A stretch of 64,000 nucleotides of DNA from Gammaproteobacteria bacterium (GTDB taxonomy: Bacteria; Pseudomonadota; Gammaproteobacteria; Steroidobacterales; Woeseiaceae). Both the position numbers and the translations under genes were made by a program. The stretch lies in contig JAUIDP010000006.1 in NCBI GenBank assembly GCA_030429005.1, forward strand, positions 1 to 64,000, in the 5' to 3' direction. A model generated the notes under the pieces. The model was not told where the DNA came from and made no database searches. It was given only the letters and a program-made list of their open reading frames with translations. The first letter of the stretch is position 1. Each line of letters begins with the position of its first letter. Below, piece after piece: positions 22,211 through 31,824 of this stretch.

Positions 22211-22216
22211 ATCGTT

Positions 22217-22738
22217 TTACCTCTCCGCCGCTGCGAGTTCTTCGACAAACCCGAACATTTTCGGATCAACTAGCCGGTCGGTATACAGGATGCCGTCGAG
22301 GTGGTCGTACTCGTGCTGGAACACCGTCGCATGAAAGCCGTCCGCATCGCGCTCCACCGGGTTACCGAAAGCATCGAAGCCCCGGTAGCGAATCCTGCCA
22401 GGCCGCTCGACATAGCCGCGCATTCCCGGCACCGAGAGGCACCCTTCCCAGAAACCTTCGGCCTCTTCGCCGAGTACTGTGAACTCGGGATTGACCAACA
22501 CCGTGGTCGGCACGGTGTCGACGTCCGGATAGCGCGAATTGTGCTCGACGCCGAAAATCATCACGCGCCGCGGTACACCGATCTGCGGTGCTGCCAGCCC
22601 GGCACCGTCGGCAGCTTCCATCGTTTCGAACATGTCTTCGACGAGTTCGTGCAATTCAGGCGTGTCGAATACCTCGACCGGTTGCGAGATTTCACGCAGG
22701 CGCGGGTCGCCGATGCGCAGTATCGGGCGAATCGCCAT
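22217..22738 (-). CDS. def: Peptide deformylase
   Basis: GAGLAAPQIG, EGCLSVPGMRG, QHEYDHLDG: all three PDF motifs. Confidence 0.96.
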   Translation of the reverse strand: MAIRPILRIGDPRLREISQPVEVFDTPELHELVEDMFETMEAADGAGLAAPQIGVPRRVMIFGVEHNSRYPDVDTVPTTVLVNPEFTVLGEEAEGFWEGCLSVPGMRGYVERPGRIRYRGFDAFGNPVERDADGFHATVFQHEYDHLDGILYTDRLVDPKMFGFVEELAAAER

Positions 22739-23739
22739 CAGGCCAGCTGTACGATCTGCTTGCCGGTATTACCGCCCTTGAGCAGGTCGATCAACGCCTG
22801 CGGTGCGTTTTCGACGCCCTCGGCGATCGTTTCGCGATATTTGAGCTTGCCTTCGGCAACCCACCGGGCCGCCTTGCGAACGTATTCCTCGCAGGTCTCC
22901 GGATGATCGGTCACGATGAATCCGCGCATCGTAATCCGGCGACCAACCATCAGCATCATGCCGCGTGGTCCCGGCGGCGGTTCTGCCGCGTTGTAATCGG
23001 CAATCATGCCGCACAGGGCGATGCGACCGAAGTCGCGCATGCACCACAGCACTGCTTCCATCTGTTCGCCACCCACGTTCTCGAACAAGACGTCCACACC
23101 TTTCGGACACGCCTCTTTCACGCTCTGCAGCAAGGACTCGCTGGTCTTGTAGTTGAAGGCCGCGTCATAACCAAATTCCCCGGTTAGCAGGGCGACCTTC
23201 TCGTCTGACCCGGCCGAACCTGCAACCCGGCAGCCGAGTATCTTGCCTAGCTGGCCGACGACACTACCAACCGCCCCGGATGCCGCAGAGACAAACAACT
23301 GCTCGCCTTTCTTCGCCGCAGCAATTTTCGTCAGGCCAACATAGGCGGTCATGCCCGGCATGCCGAGTATGCCGAGATGCCACGACAGCGGCGCTTCGGA
23401 CCCGGGGATCTTGCGCAGCAACCTGCCATCGGCAATCGAGTAGTTTTCCCAGCCCAGCATCCCGGTGACATGGTCGCCTTCGCTGAGGCCGTCGAACCGG
23501 CTCGATACGACTTCCCCGACAACGCCGGCTTGCAACACCTCGCCCACCTGGAACGGCGGTATGTAGGACTTCACATCGTTCATGCGCCCGCGCATGTACG
23601 GGTCGACGGACATGTACAGGTTCCTGACCAGCACTTCGCCGCTGCCGGGCTCGCCGACGTCAGTCTCCCGCAGGGAGAAGTTTTCCTGTGTCACCCAGCC
23701 GGATGGGCGACTCGCCAGACACACCTGTTTGTTTTTCAT
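22738..23739 (-). CDS. NADP-dependent alkenal/prostaglandin reductase-like MDR oxidoreductase
   Basis: YMSVDPYMRGRM, LFVSAASGAVGSVVGQLGKILGCRVAGSAG. Confidence 0.92.
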   Translation of the reverse strand: MKNKQVCLASRPSGWVTQENFSLRETDVGEPGSGEVLVRNLYMSVDPYMRGRMNDVKSYIPPFQVGEVLQAGVVGEVVSSRFDGLSEGDHVTGMLGWENYSIADGRLLRKIPGSEAPLSWHLGILGMPGMTAYVGLTKIAAAKKGEQLFVSAASGAVGSVVGQLGKILGCRVAGSAGSDEKVALLTGEFGYDAAFNYKTSESLLQSVKEACPKGVDVLFENVGGEQMEAVLWCMRDFGRIALCGMIADYNAAEPPPGPRGMMLMVGRRITMRGFIVTDHPETCEEYVRKAARWVAEGKLKYRETIAEGVENAPQALIDLLKGGNTGKQIVQLA

Positions 23740-23761
23740 TGCTGCGTTTTCCTGAAGATGC

Positions 23762-25039
23762 CTACAACCTGTCTTTCAGGGAATAGTACAGCATGCCCAG
23801 CACCATGCCGGGAAACCGCAACAGCGTCCCGCCGGGGAACGTGTGGGTCGGCAGGCTTGCAAAGGCATCGAAGCGACCGGCTGTGCCGCCGATTGCTTCG
23901 GCAACGACCTTGCCGGCGAAGTTGGCGATCGAGATGCCGTGCCCGGAATAGCCCTGCGCGAACCACAGGTTCGGCGCCAGCCGGCCAACGTGCGGCAGCC
24001 GGTTGACGGTAACAGACAGCGTGCCGCCCCAGGCATAGTCGATGCCAAGATCCGCCAGCTGCGGAAACACCTTGAGCATTTTCGGCCGGACGAAGTTCGC
24101 GATGTCGGCCGGAAAACGGGCGCGGTAGTTTTCGCCACCGCCGAAGATCAGGCGCCGGTCGGCACTCATGCGGTAGAAATTGACGACGAACCGGGTGTCG
24201 TGAATCCCGTAGCGGCCGGGAATCAACGCTTCGGCCCGCGCGTCGTCCATTGTTTCGGTCGTCAGCAGGAAGTTGTTGATCGGCATGATCTTGCCCGCAA
24301 CGCGGGGCTCCAGCTTGCCGAGGTAGCCGTTGCAGCCGAGCACGATGAAACGGGCTGTCACCGATCCGGTCGCCGTTCGGATCGTGGCCGGGTCGCTCCG
24401 CGTGTAATCCAGAACCCGGGACTGCTCGAAGATGCGCACACCGGCCGCGGCGGCGGCGCGAGCCAGGCCCAGCGCATAGTTCAGCGGATGAATCGTCATC
24501 GCCTGCTCGTCCTGCAGCCCTTCGAGGTAATCGTCAGTGGCGACCAGCGCCCGGGTCTGTTCGCGATTCAGTGCGCTTGTATATGGGTAGTCGTAGCGCT
24601 CGGCCAGTGCCGCGCTGATTTCCTGCGCCATGCCGAGATAGCGTTTCTTATGCACTCCCTCGAGCTGGCCGTATTGCAGGTCGCAGTCGATCGCATGCTC
24701 TTGCACGCGGTCACGAATCTCCTGCTTGGCATCCTCGGCGAATTGCCAGAACTGCCTTGACCGCTGCAGACCGAACTGCGCCTCCATCTCGAGTACATCC
24801 TTGCGCTGGCCGCTGCCGATCAGGCCGCCGTTGCGGCCGGATGCGCCAAAGCCGATACGCTCGGCCTCGAGCAACACGACATCGAGCCCCTGCTCTGCCA
24901 GGTTGAGCGCCGCCGACAAGCCAGTGAAGCCACCGCCGATGACGCAAACATCGGCACGCAGCGACTCCTGCAACGACGGATGCTCGTGCATCCCGACAGC
25001 CGTGGCTGCGTAATAACTGTCGGGATACGCGCTGGTCAT
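23762..25039 (-). CDS. FAD-dependent oxidoreductase (gamma-glutamylputrescine oxidase-like)
   Basis: DSYYAATA...DVCVIGGGFTGLSAALNLAEQGLDVVLLEAERIGFGASGRNGG; WGGTLSVTVNRLPHVG. Confidence 0.88.
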   Translation of the reverse strand: MTSAYPDSYYAATAVGMHEHPSLQESLRADVCVIGGGFTGLSAALNLAEQGLDVVLLEAERIGFGASGRNGGLIGSGQRKDVLEMEAQFGLQRSRQFWQFAEDAKQEIRDRVQEHAIDCDLQYGQLEGVHKKRYLGMAQEISAALAERYDYPYTSALNREQTRALVATDDYLEGLQDEQAMTIHPLNYALGLARAAAAAGVRIFEQSRVLDYTRSDPATIRTATGSVTARFIVLGCNGYLGKLEPRVAGKIMPINNFLLTTETMDDARAEALIPGRYGIHDTRFVVNFYRMSADRRLIFGGGENYRARFPADIANFVRPKMLKVFPQLADLGIDYAWGGTLSVTVNRLPHVGRLAPNLWFAQGYSGHGISIANFAGKVVAEAIGGTAGRFDAFASLPTHTFPGGTLLRFPGMVLGMLYYSLKDRL

Positions 25040-25908
25040 GCACGCATCTTCTGCAGGGTGCGGATGTGCTCCGGGCCGGTCCGGCAGCAGCCACCGACGA
25101 CGGCAGCACCGGCGGCAACCCATTTGCCTGCAGCCTGCAGCCAGTCGTCCGTCGTCGTGGTGCCGGACCATGTCTTGCTCGTCGCATCGAAGGCCTCGCC
25201 CGAGTTCGGGTAGACAATGACCGGCATGCCCGGCAGGGTTTTACGGATTCTCTCCACAAGTGCGGCGACGTGTTGCGGGCCCGTGCAGTTCACGCCGACG
25301 GCGCAGACGCGTGGATGGTCGGCAAACAGTCTCACCGCGTCCTCGATTGCGGTGCCGTCGCTGAGTTGTTCGTCGTTGCGGCAGCAGAAACTGACCCAGG
25401 CAGGAGTGCTCGCCGTTGCCAGAAGTTCACACAGTGCCCGGCCTTCGTCGTAGGACGGTACCGTCTCACAAGCCAGGATATCGGCGTCGCTGGCGTCGAG
25501 CTGCTGCAGGCGCTGGCGATGAAACGCCATCAACTCGTCCTTGTTCATGTCATATTGCCCGGTATATTCGGAGCCGTCGCAGCGGGTCGCCCCGTACGGT
25601 CCGATACTGGCTGCAACCAGCGGTGCCGGACGCTGCGGATTCGCGGCGACGAACTCATCCCTGGCCAGCAGCGCGAGCTCCGTCGCTTTCGCCACCAGTT
25701 CCGGGTCGGTCGCCTGGTAGCTGGCGCTGATAATGACTTCAGCGCCAGCGTCGAGATAGGCACGATGTGCGTCAATCACCTCTTGTGGATTGTCGAGCAC
25801 GATCGACGCCGACCAGAGCGGATCGTTCAGGTCGCAGCCCTGCGCTTCGAGCTGGGTGGCGAAGCCGCCGTCGATGATGACGGGATTCTCCCCCGCGAGT
25901 AAGGCCAT
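25036..25908 (-). CDS. Homocysteine S-methyltransferase family protein
   Basis: MALLAGENPVIIDGGFATQLEAQG; GVNCTGP (first Cys) and VGGCCRTGPEHI (Zn-ligand Cys pair). Start uncertain; ORF open to 25935. Confidence 0.9.
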   Translation of the reverse strand: MALLAGENPVIIDGGFATQLEAQGCDLNDPLWSASIVLDNPQEVIDAHRAYLDAGAEVIISASYQATDPELVAKATELALLARDEFVAANPQRPAPLVAASIGPYGATRCDGSEYTGQYDMNKDELMAFHRQRLQQLDASDADILACETVPSYDEGRALCELLATASTPAWVSFCCRNDEQLSDGTAIEDAVRLFADHPRVCAVGVNCTGPQHVAALVERIRKTLPGMPVIVYPNSGEAFDATSKTWSGTTTTDDWLQAAGKWVAAGAAVVGGCCRTGPEHIRTLQKMRA

Positions 25909-25971
25909 GAATTTGCTATTCTTCAAACAGTGCAACTCCTTGCAGCAGACAACAACGACAGGAATGTAATC

Positions 25972-27312
25972 ATGCCAGCAGCACGCAGCACCCGCCCCTA
26001 TCGCCGAGGTATCAGTATAGCGGCGATGGTCTTGTTCATCGCTACCCTGGCCGCCTGCTCATCGCCGGAACCCGCCGACGATTCGCTGTTTGTCCGCTGC
26101 GGGTTGCTGATTGACGGACTGGCCGACACACCGCTTGCCAACCGGATGGTGGTCATCAGGGAAGAACGTATCGTCGCCGTCGTGGACGGCGACGCCGAGG
26201 TACGCCCTGGCGCAGAGCTGCTCGATCTTGGCGACAGGACCTGCCTGCCGGGCCTGATCAACACGCACGCGCACCTCGACGGCACGCCTGAGGACTACGA
26301 GGACTTTTCCGTCTATTACCGGCGTACGACCGAAGAAACCAATGCATTGACGAGGGCACTGGCCGAAGAGACGATCAACGCCGGTTTCACGATGGTCTGG
26401 AACCTCGGCGCCTACTTTCCGGAAGCCATCTATCTCGTGCGCGATGAAATCGAGGCTGGCAAATCGATCGGACCTCGCATCCTGACAGCCGGTCCGTACC
26501 TGACGATTCCCGGCGGTGGCGGCGACATGGTGATGCCGGGCCACGACGAAAGCGAGATTCCGGCGGGCTCGCGGCTGGGCGTTGCCCGCGGGCCCGAGCA
26601 GTTTGCCGAGAAGACTCGGCTCGCAATCGAGCGTGGCGCAGACCTGATCAAGGTCATCGCGTCCGGCGCCGTGTTCGCGTTCGGCGGCGTCCCGGGCGCG
26701 CCGGAGATGACCGAAGAAGAAATTGCCGCCGTCGTCGAAGTCGCGCATGCCGCCGGCCTGCAGGTCACCGCGCACGTCCACAGCGCGCAGTCGGGCAAGG
26801 ATGCGGCGCGTGCCGGTGTCGACACTTTCGAGCACGCGTCACTGCTTGACGACGAGGCGATTGCAATGGTTGCCGAAGCCGGCATTGCGTTGTCGATGGA
26901 CATCTACAACGGCAGCTACACCGAGGAAGTCGGGCGCGAACAGGGCTATCCCGAGGAATTTATGCAGAAAAACGAGGAAACCACCGAAGCCCAGCGTGTG
27001 GTCTTCGAGAAAGCGTATGCCGCAGGCATTACGCTGCTGTACGGCACCGACAGCGGCGTGCATCCGCACCGGACCAGCGGCTGGCAGTTCGCCATCATGG
27101 TCGAGCGCGGCATGGCGCCAATGGACGCGATAAAGAGTGCAACCTCGGTGCCCGCCGATCACATGGACCTTGCGGCCGACGTCGGCGCCATCGAGGTCGG
27201 GCGTTTCGGTGATCTCGTCGCCGTGAGCGGCAACCCGCTCGAAGACATGACGATCATGCGCGACGTCGACGTGGTCATCAAAGGCGGCACCGTCGTCAAG
27301 GATGCCCGCTAG
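25972..27312 (+). CDS. Amidohydrolase family protein (imidazolonepropionase-like), lipoprotein
   Basis: Signal with AAC lipobox; GLINTHAHLDG, TAHVHS, YGTDSGVHP. Confidence 0.88.
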   Translation: MPAARSTRPYRRGISIAAMVLFIATLAACSSPEPADDSLFVRCGLLIDGLADTPLANRMVVIREERIVAVVDGDAEVRPGAELLDLGDRTCLPGLINTHAHLDGTPEDYEDFSVYYRRTTEETNALTRALAEETINAGFTMVWNLGAYFPEAIYLVRDEIEAGKSIGPRILTAGPYLTIPGGGGDMVMPGHDESEIPAGSRLGVARGPEQFAEKTRLAIERGADLIKVIASGAVFAFGGVPGAPEMTEEEIAAVVEVAHAAGLQVTAHVHSAQSGKDAARAGVDTFEHASLLDDEAIAMVAEAGIALSMDIYNGSYTEEVGREQGYPEEFMQKNEETTEAQRVVFEKAYAAGITLLYGTDSGVHPHRTSGWQFAIMVERGMAPMDAIKSATSVPADHMDLAADVGAIEVGRFGDLVAVSGNPLEDMTIMRDVDVVIKGGTVVKDAR

Positions 27313-27868
27313 CGTGACGGCCATTACGGCCAGCGACATACTGCAGTTCTGGTTTGACGAGGTCGATCCGGCATCGTGGTTCCGTCAGAGCGACGAGTTC
27401 GATGCGGCATTGCGCGAACGCTTCGGCGACCTGCCGGAAAAAGCGCGCCGCGGAGAGTTTGATCACTGGTGTGACAGCGCAAGTGGCTATCTTGGCCTGA
27501 TCATCGTACTCGACCAGTTTTCGCGCAACATTCATCGCGGCACGGCCGCTGCGTTTGCGGCGGACGACAAGGCGCTGGCACTCGCACTCGAACTGCTCGA
27601 CAAGCAACTCGACCAGGACCTGACACTGGAACAGCGCTCGTTCGCCTACCTGCCGTTCCGGCATGCCGAAGACCTGCCGATGCAGATGCTCGGACTGCAA
27701 AAAACGCGGGAGATCAATGCCGCGGGTTACGGTACCGACAAGTATGCGATCAGCCACCTGTCGATTATCGAACGCTTCGGCCGCTTTCCTCACCGCAATG
27801 CCATCCTCGGCCGCGAGAATACCAGCGATGAGGAAACCTACCTGGCCGGCAACGCGCTGGGGTTTTGA
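27302..27868 (+). CDS. DUF924 family protein
   Basis: ASDILQFWFDEVDPASWF, LGLIIVLDQFSRNIHRGTAAAFAADDKAL. Confidence 0.92.
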   Translation: MPASVTAITASDILQFWFDEVDPASWFRQSDEFDAALRERFGDLPEKARRGEFDHWCDSASGYLGLIIVLDQFSRNIHRGTAAAFAADDKALALALELLDKQLDQDLTLEQRSFAYLPFRHAEDLPMQMLGLQKTREINAAGYGTDKYAISHLSIIERFGRFPHRNAILGRENTSDEETYLAGNALGF

Positions 27869-27877
27869 ATCGGCGGA

Positions 27878-27893
27878 CAGGCCCGAAGGCCTG
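27878..27893. terminator. Candidate hairpin between convergent genes
   Basis: CAGGCC-CGAA-GGCCTG stem-loop; no clear U-tract. Confidence 0.4.
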
Positions 27894-27921
27894 CCCGCGT
27901 CATCCACCTGGGGAGTTGCTA

Positions 27922-30732
27922 CTAGTCCTGGAAGTTGTACTGGAATCCGATCGCCGAGAACGTGCCGAACTCGTCGTACTGGTACAGGCGACGCTTGTTG
28001 CCTGCATAGTAGTGCTCGGGTTCATCGGTGATATTGGATACTTCCAGGTACATCAACCAATTGTCCGTGAAGCGGTATTTCGCCGTCAGATCCAGCTGGG
28101 TGTGATCGGCCGTGTAGCGGTCGTAGTCCGGGTCGACCAGTTCATCGATGTAGGCATCGCGATAGTTCATCGCGAGTCGCAGGTCGAAGCCACCCTTCTC
28201 ATATCCGATCATCGCGTTGGCAATTGAGCCGGACTGTTTTGGCATGTCGACCTTGCGCTCGCCCGTGTCCGCTTCTGAATCGACGTAGGTGTAGTTCAGG
28301 CCGAGCACGAGCCCGTCGAACGGCGGTGCCAGGAAACCGAAGTGCTGCTGGTAGTTGAACTCGATACCGAAGGCAGTGGCATCCTCGCCGTTCAGTGCGA
28401 CCTCGGCTTCGTCCAGCGTCATACCGAGAAACTCGTAGTCATCGATCACCTGGATGAAGATGAAGTCTTCGATCTCTTTGTAGAACGCGCCGATTGAAAC
28501 GACGCTCAACTCCGTCGGGTAGAACGCAATCGAGGCATCCAGGTTCCACGCACGGAACGGATCCAGGTCCGGGTTGCCCAGGGCACCTTCCCCGTCTTCG
28601 ATTTCCACGCGATACGCAACTTCTTCCACCCGCGGCCGCACGACCGAACGGAACAGTGACGCCCGGGCGACCACACGCTCGCTGACTTCAAAGCGCCAGT
28701 TCGCACTGGGCAGCACATCGGTGTAGGAGTTGGTTGCCGATATCGGCGTGACGACGACCTGGTCCTCCGGCGGATCGCCGGGGCCGTTCTGGTCTTCCTC
28801 GATGATCTCAACGATGTTGCCGCGGTTGTCGAGGTCGGTCTGCTCGACACGAACACCCAGCGTGAAGGACGAACGATCCGTGTCCCACGTGGCCATCGCA
28901 TAGGCGGCCAGCACGTCTTCGTCAAAGACGAAATCGGCGACGTTCGAGTCTATCTGGGAATCCAGGTCTTCATACTCGATCCCTGCACCGCTCGCGAGGA
29001 TGTCGCGCTCGATACTGTTGTCCGATACCGGGTCCAGGGGGTTGGGAAAGCCGTAGGCCGACCCGCCGTTTGGCAGCAGGGCCTGGTCCAGGAATACGCT
29101 GCCGTCACCCGAATACAGGTCTGCATCCTCGTTGGTCTTCTTTTCGCGCCAGCGCATCTTGGCGCCGAACTTGATGGCACCGAATCCCGTATCGCGGCTC
29201 ATGTCGAACGCGATAGACGTGGATGTATCCTCGTTCTTTTCGCGGAAGTGCTCGATCGTGTCCAGCTCGTACAGGCTGGGGTCGGTCAGCAGTGCGCCGA
29301 AGTCGGATTCGATAACCGGGAGTTTTGCGTTGCTGCGATCCAGCGTCAGCACCGGCATGCCGGCCGGTATGCCACCATCGCCGGATTCATATTCGGCAAC
29401 CCAGAAACCGTTGACCTCATTCGGCGTGCGCTCGCGTCCGTAGGAATAGCCGAACTGGGTTTCGACCAGCCAGTTGTCGAGCTGTGTATTCGAACCCAGC
29501 GAGATCGACAGCGTATCTGCAATCTGGCCGTCGCCGCGGCTGTCGCGGCCCTTGGTATCGCGCTCGATCTCCACTTCTTCGTAGGACGCGAGTGTGTCGG
29601 TTGCCGTCGACTCGTCCAGGCCGTCGAGCCCCACCGTGACCCCATTGCGCAGCTCTGTGTCCGTGAATTTGCTGTACAGCGTATACAGGAACAGGCTGGT
29701 CGAGTCCGACACGTCGAGATCGAAGTTCAGCACTGCACCGATGCGCTCGCGACCGACCTGGTACAGGCGCGGATTAAACTCTTCCGTATAGTCGCTGCCA
29801 TTGTCAGACACTTCCCAGTCATCCGCCTCGTTGTTGTCGATCTGCAGTTCACGGTCGTGGTAGCTCAATGCCGCTGCGACGCCGAGGCGCTTGCCGCCGG
29901 ACAACTCGAAAATGTTACTGCCGGCAACGGAAACCTTCGGCCCCCATTCATCGCTCAACCCGTTCAGCGAACCTTCGGCGCGCGCCTTGAAGTAGGCGCC
30001 CTTGCGGCTGAAAGCGCTCAGCGTCTTGACGTTAATCGACCCGCCGATCGCATCGCCGTCCATGTCGGCTGTCAGCGTCTTGTTGATCTCGAGGCCATCG
30101 AGCACATCAGACGGAACGACGTCAAGCTGCAGCGCGCGGCGAGGTTCCGTGGCGGCTGCCCGCAACCCGTTGATCGAGGTCGCGTTCAGGTCCGGGTCCA
30201 TGCCGCGAATGACAACATAGCGGCCCTCGCCCTGGTCGTTCTCCACGGTAACGCCCGACAGGCGGCGCAGCGATTCCGCGACATTCTGGTCGGGGAACTG
30301 GCCCATTGCGTCGGTGTCCAGTACTGACACGAGGTTCTCGGCCGAGCGCTCCTGGTTCAACGCACTCGCCAGCGCGGCAGCCTGGCCGTAGACGATGACT
30401 TCCTCGGTGGCCCCGTCTCCGGCGCCGATGACGACACTGCCCATCGCCAGCCCGCCTTCGCCGACGACGATCGGGACACTCTTGTCCGCCGTGCCAACGT
30501 ACGAAATCACCAGCGTGTACTCGCCGGCCGGCACATTATTGAAGCGGAACTGACCACGATCGTCAGTCGCTGTCGTGCGCTGCAGTTCGCTGATGTGGAC
30601 TTCGGCGCCCTTGAACACGATCGTGTTGTTCGCGTCGACGAGTTCGCCGGTTACCGTCTGCGCGGCAACGACCGGCGCGAGCAGCAGCCCCGCCAGCGCC
30701 AGTGAGAATGTAGATAACGCCCTGCTAAGCAT
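27922..30732 (-). CDS. TonB-dependent receptor with N-terminal carboxypeptidase-regulatory-like domain
   Basis: Signal peptide MLSRALSTFSLALAGLLLAPVVAAQ; DRGQFRFNNVPAGEYTLVISYVG; plug region SLRRLSGVTVENDQGEGRYVVIRGMD; C-terminal GFQYNFQD. Confidence 0.92.
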   Translation of the reverse strand: MLSRALSTFSLALAGLLLAPVVAAQTVTGELVDANNTIVFKGAEVHISELQRTTATDDRGQFRFNNVPAGEYTLVISYVGTADKSVPIVVGEGGLAMGSVVIGAGDGATEEVIVYGQAAALASALNQERSAENLVSVLDTDAMGQFPDQNVAESLRRLSGVTVENDQGEGRYVVIRGMDPDLNATSINGLRAAATEPRRALQLDVVPSDVLDGLEINKTLTADMDGDAIGGSINVKTLSAFSRKGAYFKARAEGSLNGLSDEWGPKVSVAGSNIFELSGGKRLGVAAALSYHDRELQIDNNEADDWEVSDNGSDYTEEFNPRLYQVGRERIGAVLNFDLDVSDSTSLFLYTLYSKFTDTELRNGVTVGLDGLDESTATDTLASYEEVEIERDTKGRDSRGDGQIADTLSISLGSNTQLDNWLVETQFGYSYGRERTPNEVNGFWVAEYESGDGGIPAGMPVLTLDRSNAKLPVIESDFGALLTDPSLYELDTIEHFREKNEDTSTSIAFDMSRDTGFGAIKFGAKMRWREKKTNEDADLYSGDGSVFLDQALLPNGGSAYGFPNPLDPVSDNSIERDILASGAGIEYEDLDSQIDSNVADFVFDEDVLAAYAMATWDTDRSSFTLGVRVEQTDLDNRGNIVEIIEEDQNGPGDPPEDQVVVTPISATNSYTDVLPSANWRFEVSERVVARASLFRSVVRPRVEEVAYRVEIEDGEGALGNPDLDPFRAWNLDASIAFYPTELSVVSIGAFYKEIEDFIFIQVIDDYEFLGMTLDEAEVALNGEDATAFGIEFNYQQHFGFLAPPFDGLVLGLNYTYVDSEADTGERKVDMPKQSGSIANAMIGYEKGGFDLRLAMNYRDAYIDELVDPDYDRYTADHTQLDLTAKYRFTDNWLMYLEVSNITDEPEHYYAGNKRRLYQYDEFGTFSAIGFQYNFQD

Positions 30733-30836
30733 CGTTGGCCTCCTGTTTCGCCGGCTCTCCCGTTCGCCGGCAACCTGTTGAGTTGATGGTGTTACGGCGT
30801 GCTCCCCCCGAGTACAGGAACCACTTGCCTGCATTC

Positions 30837-30864
30837 AGTATAGAACAAATATTTTCAATATCAA
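30837..30864 (-). promoter_or_regulatory. Candidate sigma70 promoter for TonB receptor (minus strand)
   Basis: TTGATA - 16 bp - TATACT on the minus strand, with an operator-like AGAACAAATATTTTC within the spacer. Confidence 0.55.
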
Positions 30865-30929
30865 CTTTACTGGAAAATTTGTTCTATACTAATATGAAAC
30901 GTCTATTCCATGCTTGAAAAATATGTTTC
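30842..30929. promoter_or_regulatory. Cluster of four operator-like sites (RGAA-N6-TTYY type) between TonB receptor and RpiR regulator
   Basis: AGAACAAATATTTT (30842), GGAAAATTTGTTCT (30872), GAAACGTCTATTCC (30896), GAAAAATATGTTTC (30916). Confidence 0.65.
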
Positions 30930-30969
30930 ACTGTGCCGCGCCAACAAGTAGAAGAGGGTCGATCCCCAC

Positions 30970-31821
30970 GTGACAAGTCCACCAGACAACCTGGAATCAC
31001 TGCGTTCAGCGATCACCAGCCGCTACGACCAGCTCAGCCCGCGCCTGAAGCAGGTCGCCTCGTTCGTGCTGGACAACCCGAATGACATGGCGCTCGAAAC
31101 ACTGGCGGTCAATGCCCGGCGCTGCGAAGTGCAGCCGTCGACGATCGTGCGGTTCGCCAAGGTTTTCGGCTACAGCGGTGCGAGCGAAATGCAACGGCTG
31201 TTTCGCGACGAAATCCTCACGGCGGCGCCCAGCCCGAGCTACTCGGAAAGAATCCGCCAGTTCCATGAGCGCACGGACGGCATTGACCGGATGCAGCCCT
31301 ACAACGTCATGCAGGAGTTTGCCGAGAGCAACATCATCGCGCTCGAGCACCTGCGCGAAGGGGTCAGCGAAAAAGACCTGGCGCGCTCCGTCGAACTGAT
31401 CCAGCAGGCACACACTGTCTACCTCGCCGGTGTGCGCCGCGCTTTCCCGGTCTCGGCCTACCTGGCTTATTCACTGAGTCACGTCGAAAAACGCGCATTC
31501 CTGCTGGACGGGGTTGCCGGCATGACCTCGGAACAAAGCTGGATGCTGGGCGCCGACGATCTGCTGATCGCCGTGTCCTTCAAGCCCTACGCTCCTGAAA
31601 CGCTGGCAGTCGTGGAAACGGCCGCGGCCAACGATGTACCGATGATTGCCATCAGCGACAGCCGGCTGAGTCCGATCGCGAAGGAAGCGGACGTCTGTTT
31701 CGAAATCAAGGACGCCGAAGTCCGGCAATTCCGCTCGCTGACCGCTTCCATGTGCCTGGCACAAACGCTGGTCATCAGTTACGCCTACAAATACGGCCTC
31801 GACAAGGCAATGGAGGGCTAA
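30970..31821 (+). CDS. MurR/RpiR family transcriptional regulator (IolR-like by context)
   Basis: GTG start; N-terminal HTH ITSRYDQLSPRLKQVASFVLDNPNDMALETLAV...PSTIVRFAKVFGYSG, C-terminal SIS domain. Confidence 0.92.
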   Translation: MTSPPDNLESLRSAITSRYDQLSPRLKQVASFVLDNPNDMALETLAVNARRCEVQPSTIVRFAKVFGYSGASEMQRLFRDEILTAAPSPSYSERIRQFHERTDGIDRMQPYNVMQEFAESNIIALEHLREGVSEKDLARSVELIQQAHTVYLAGVRRAFPVSAYLAYSLSHVEKRAFLLDGVAGMTSEQSWMLGADDLLIAVSFKPYAPETLAVVETAAANDVPMIAISDSRLSPIAKEADVCFEIKDAEVRQFRSLTASMCLAQTLVISYAYKYGLDKAMEG

Positions 31822-31824
31822 GCC

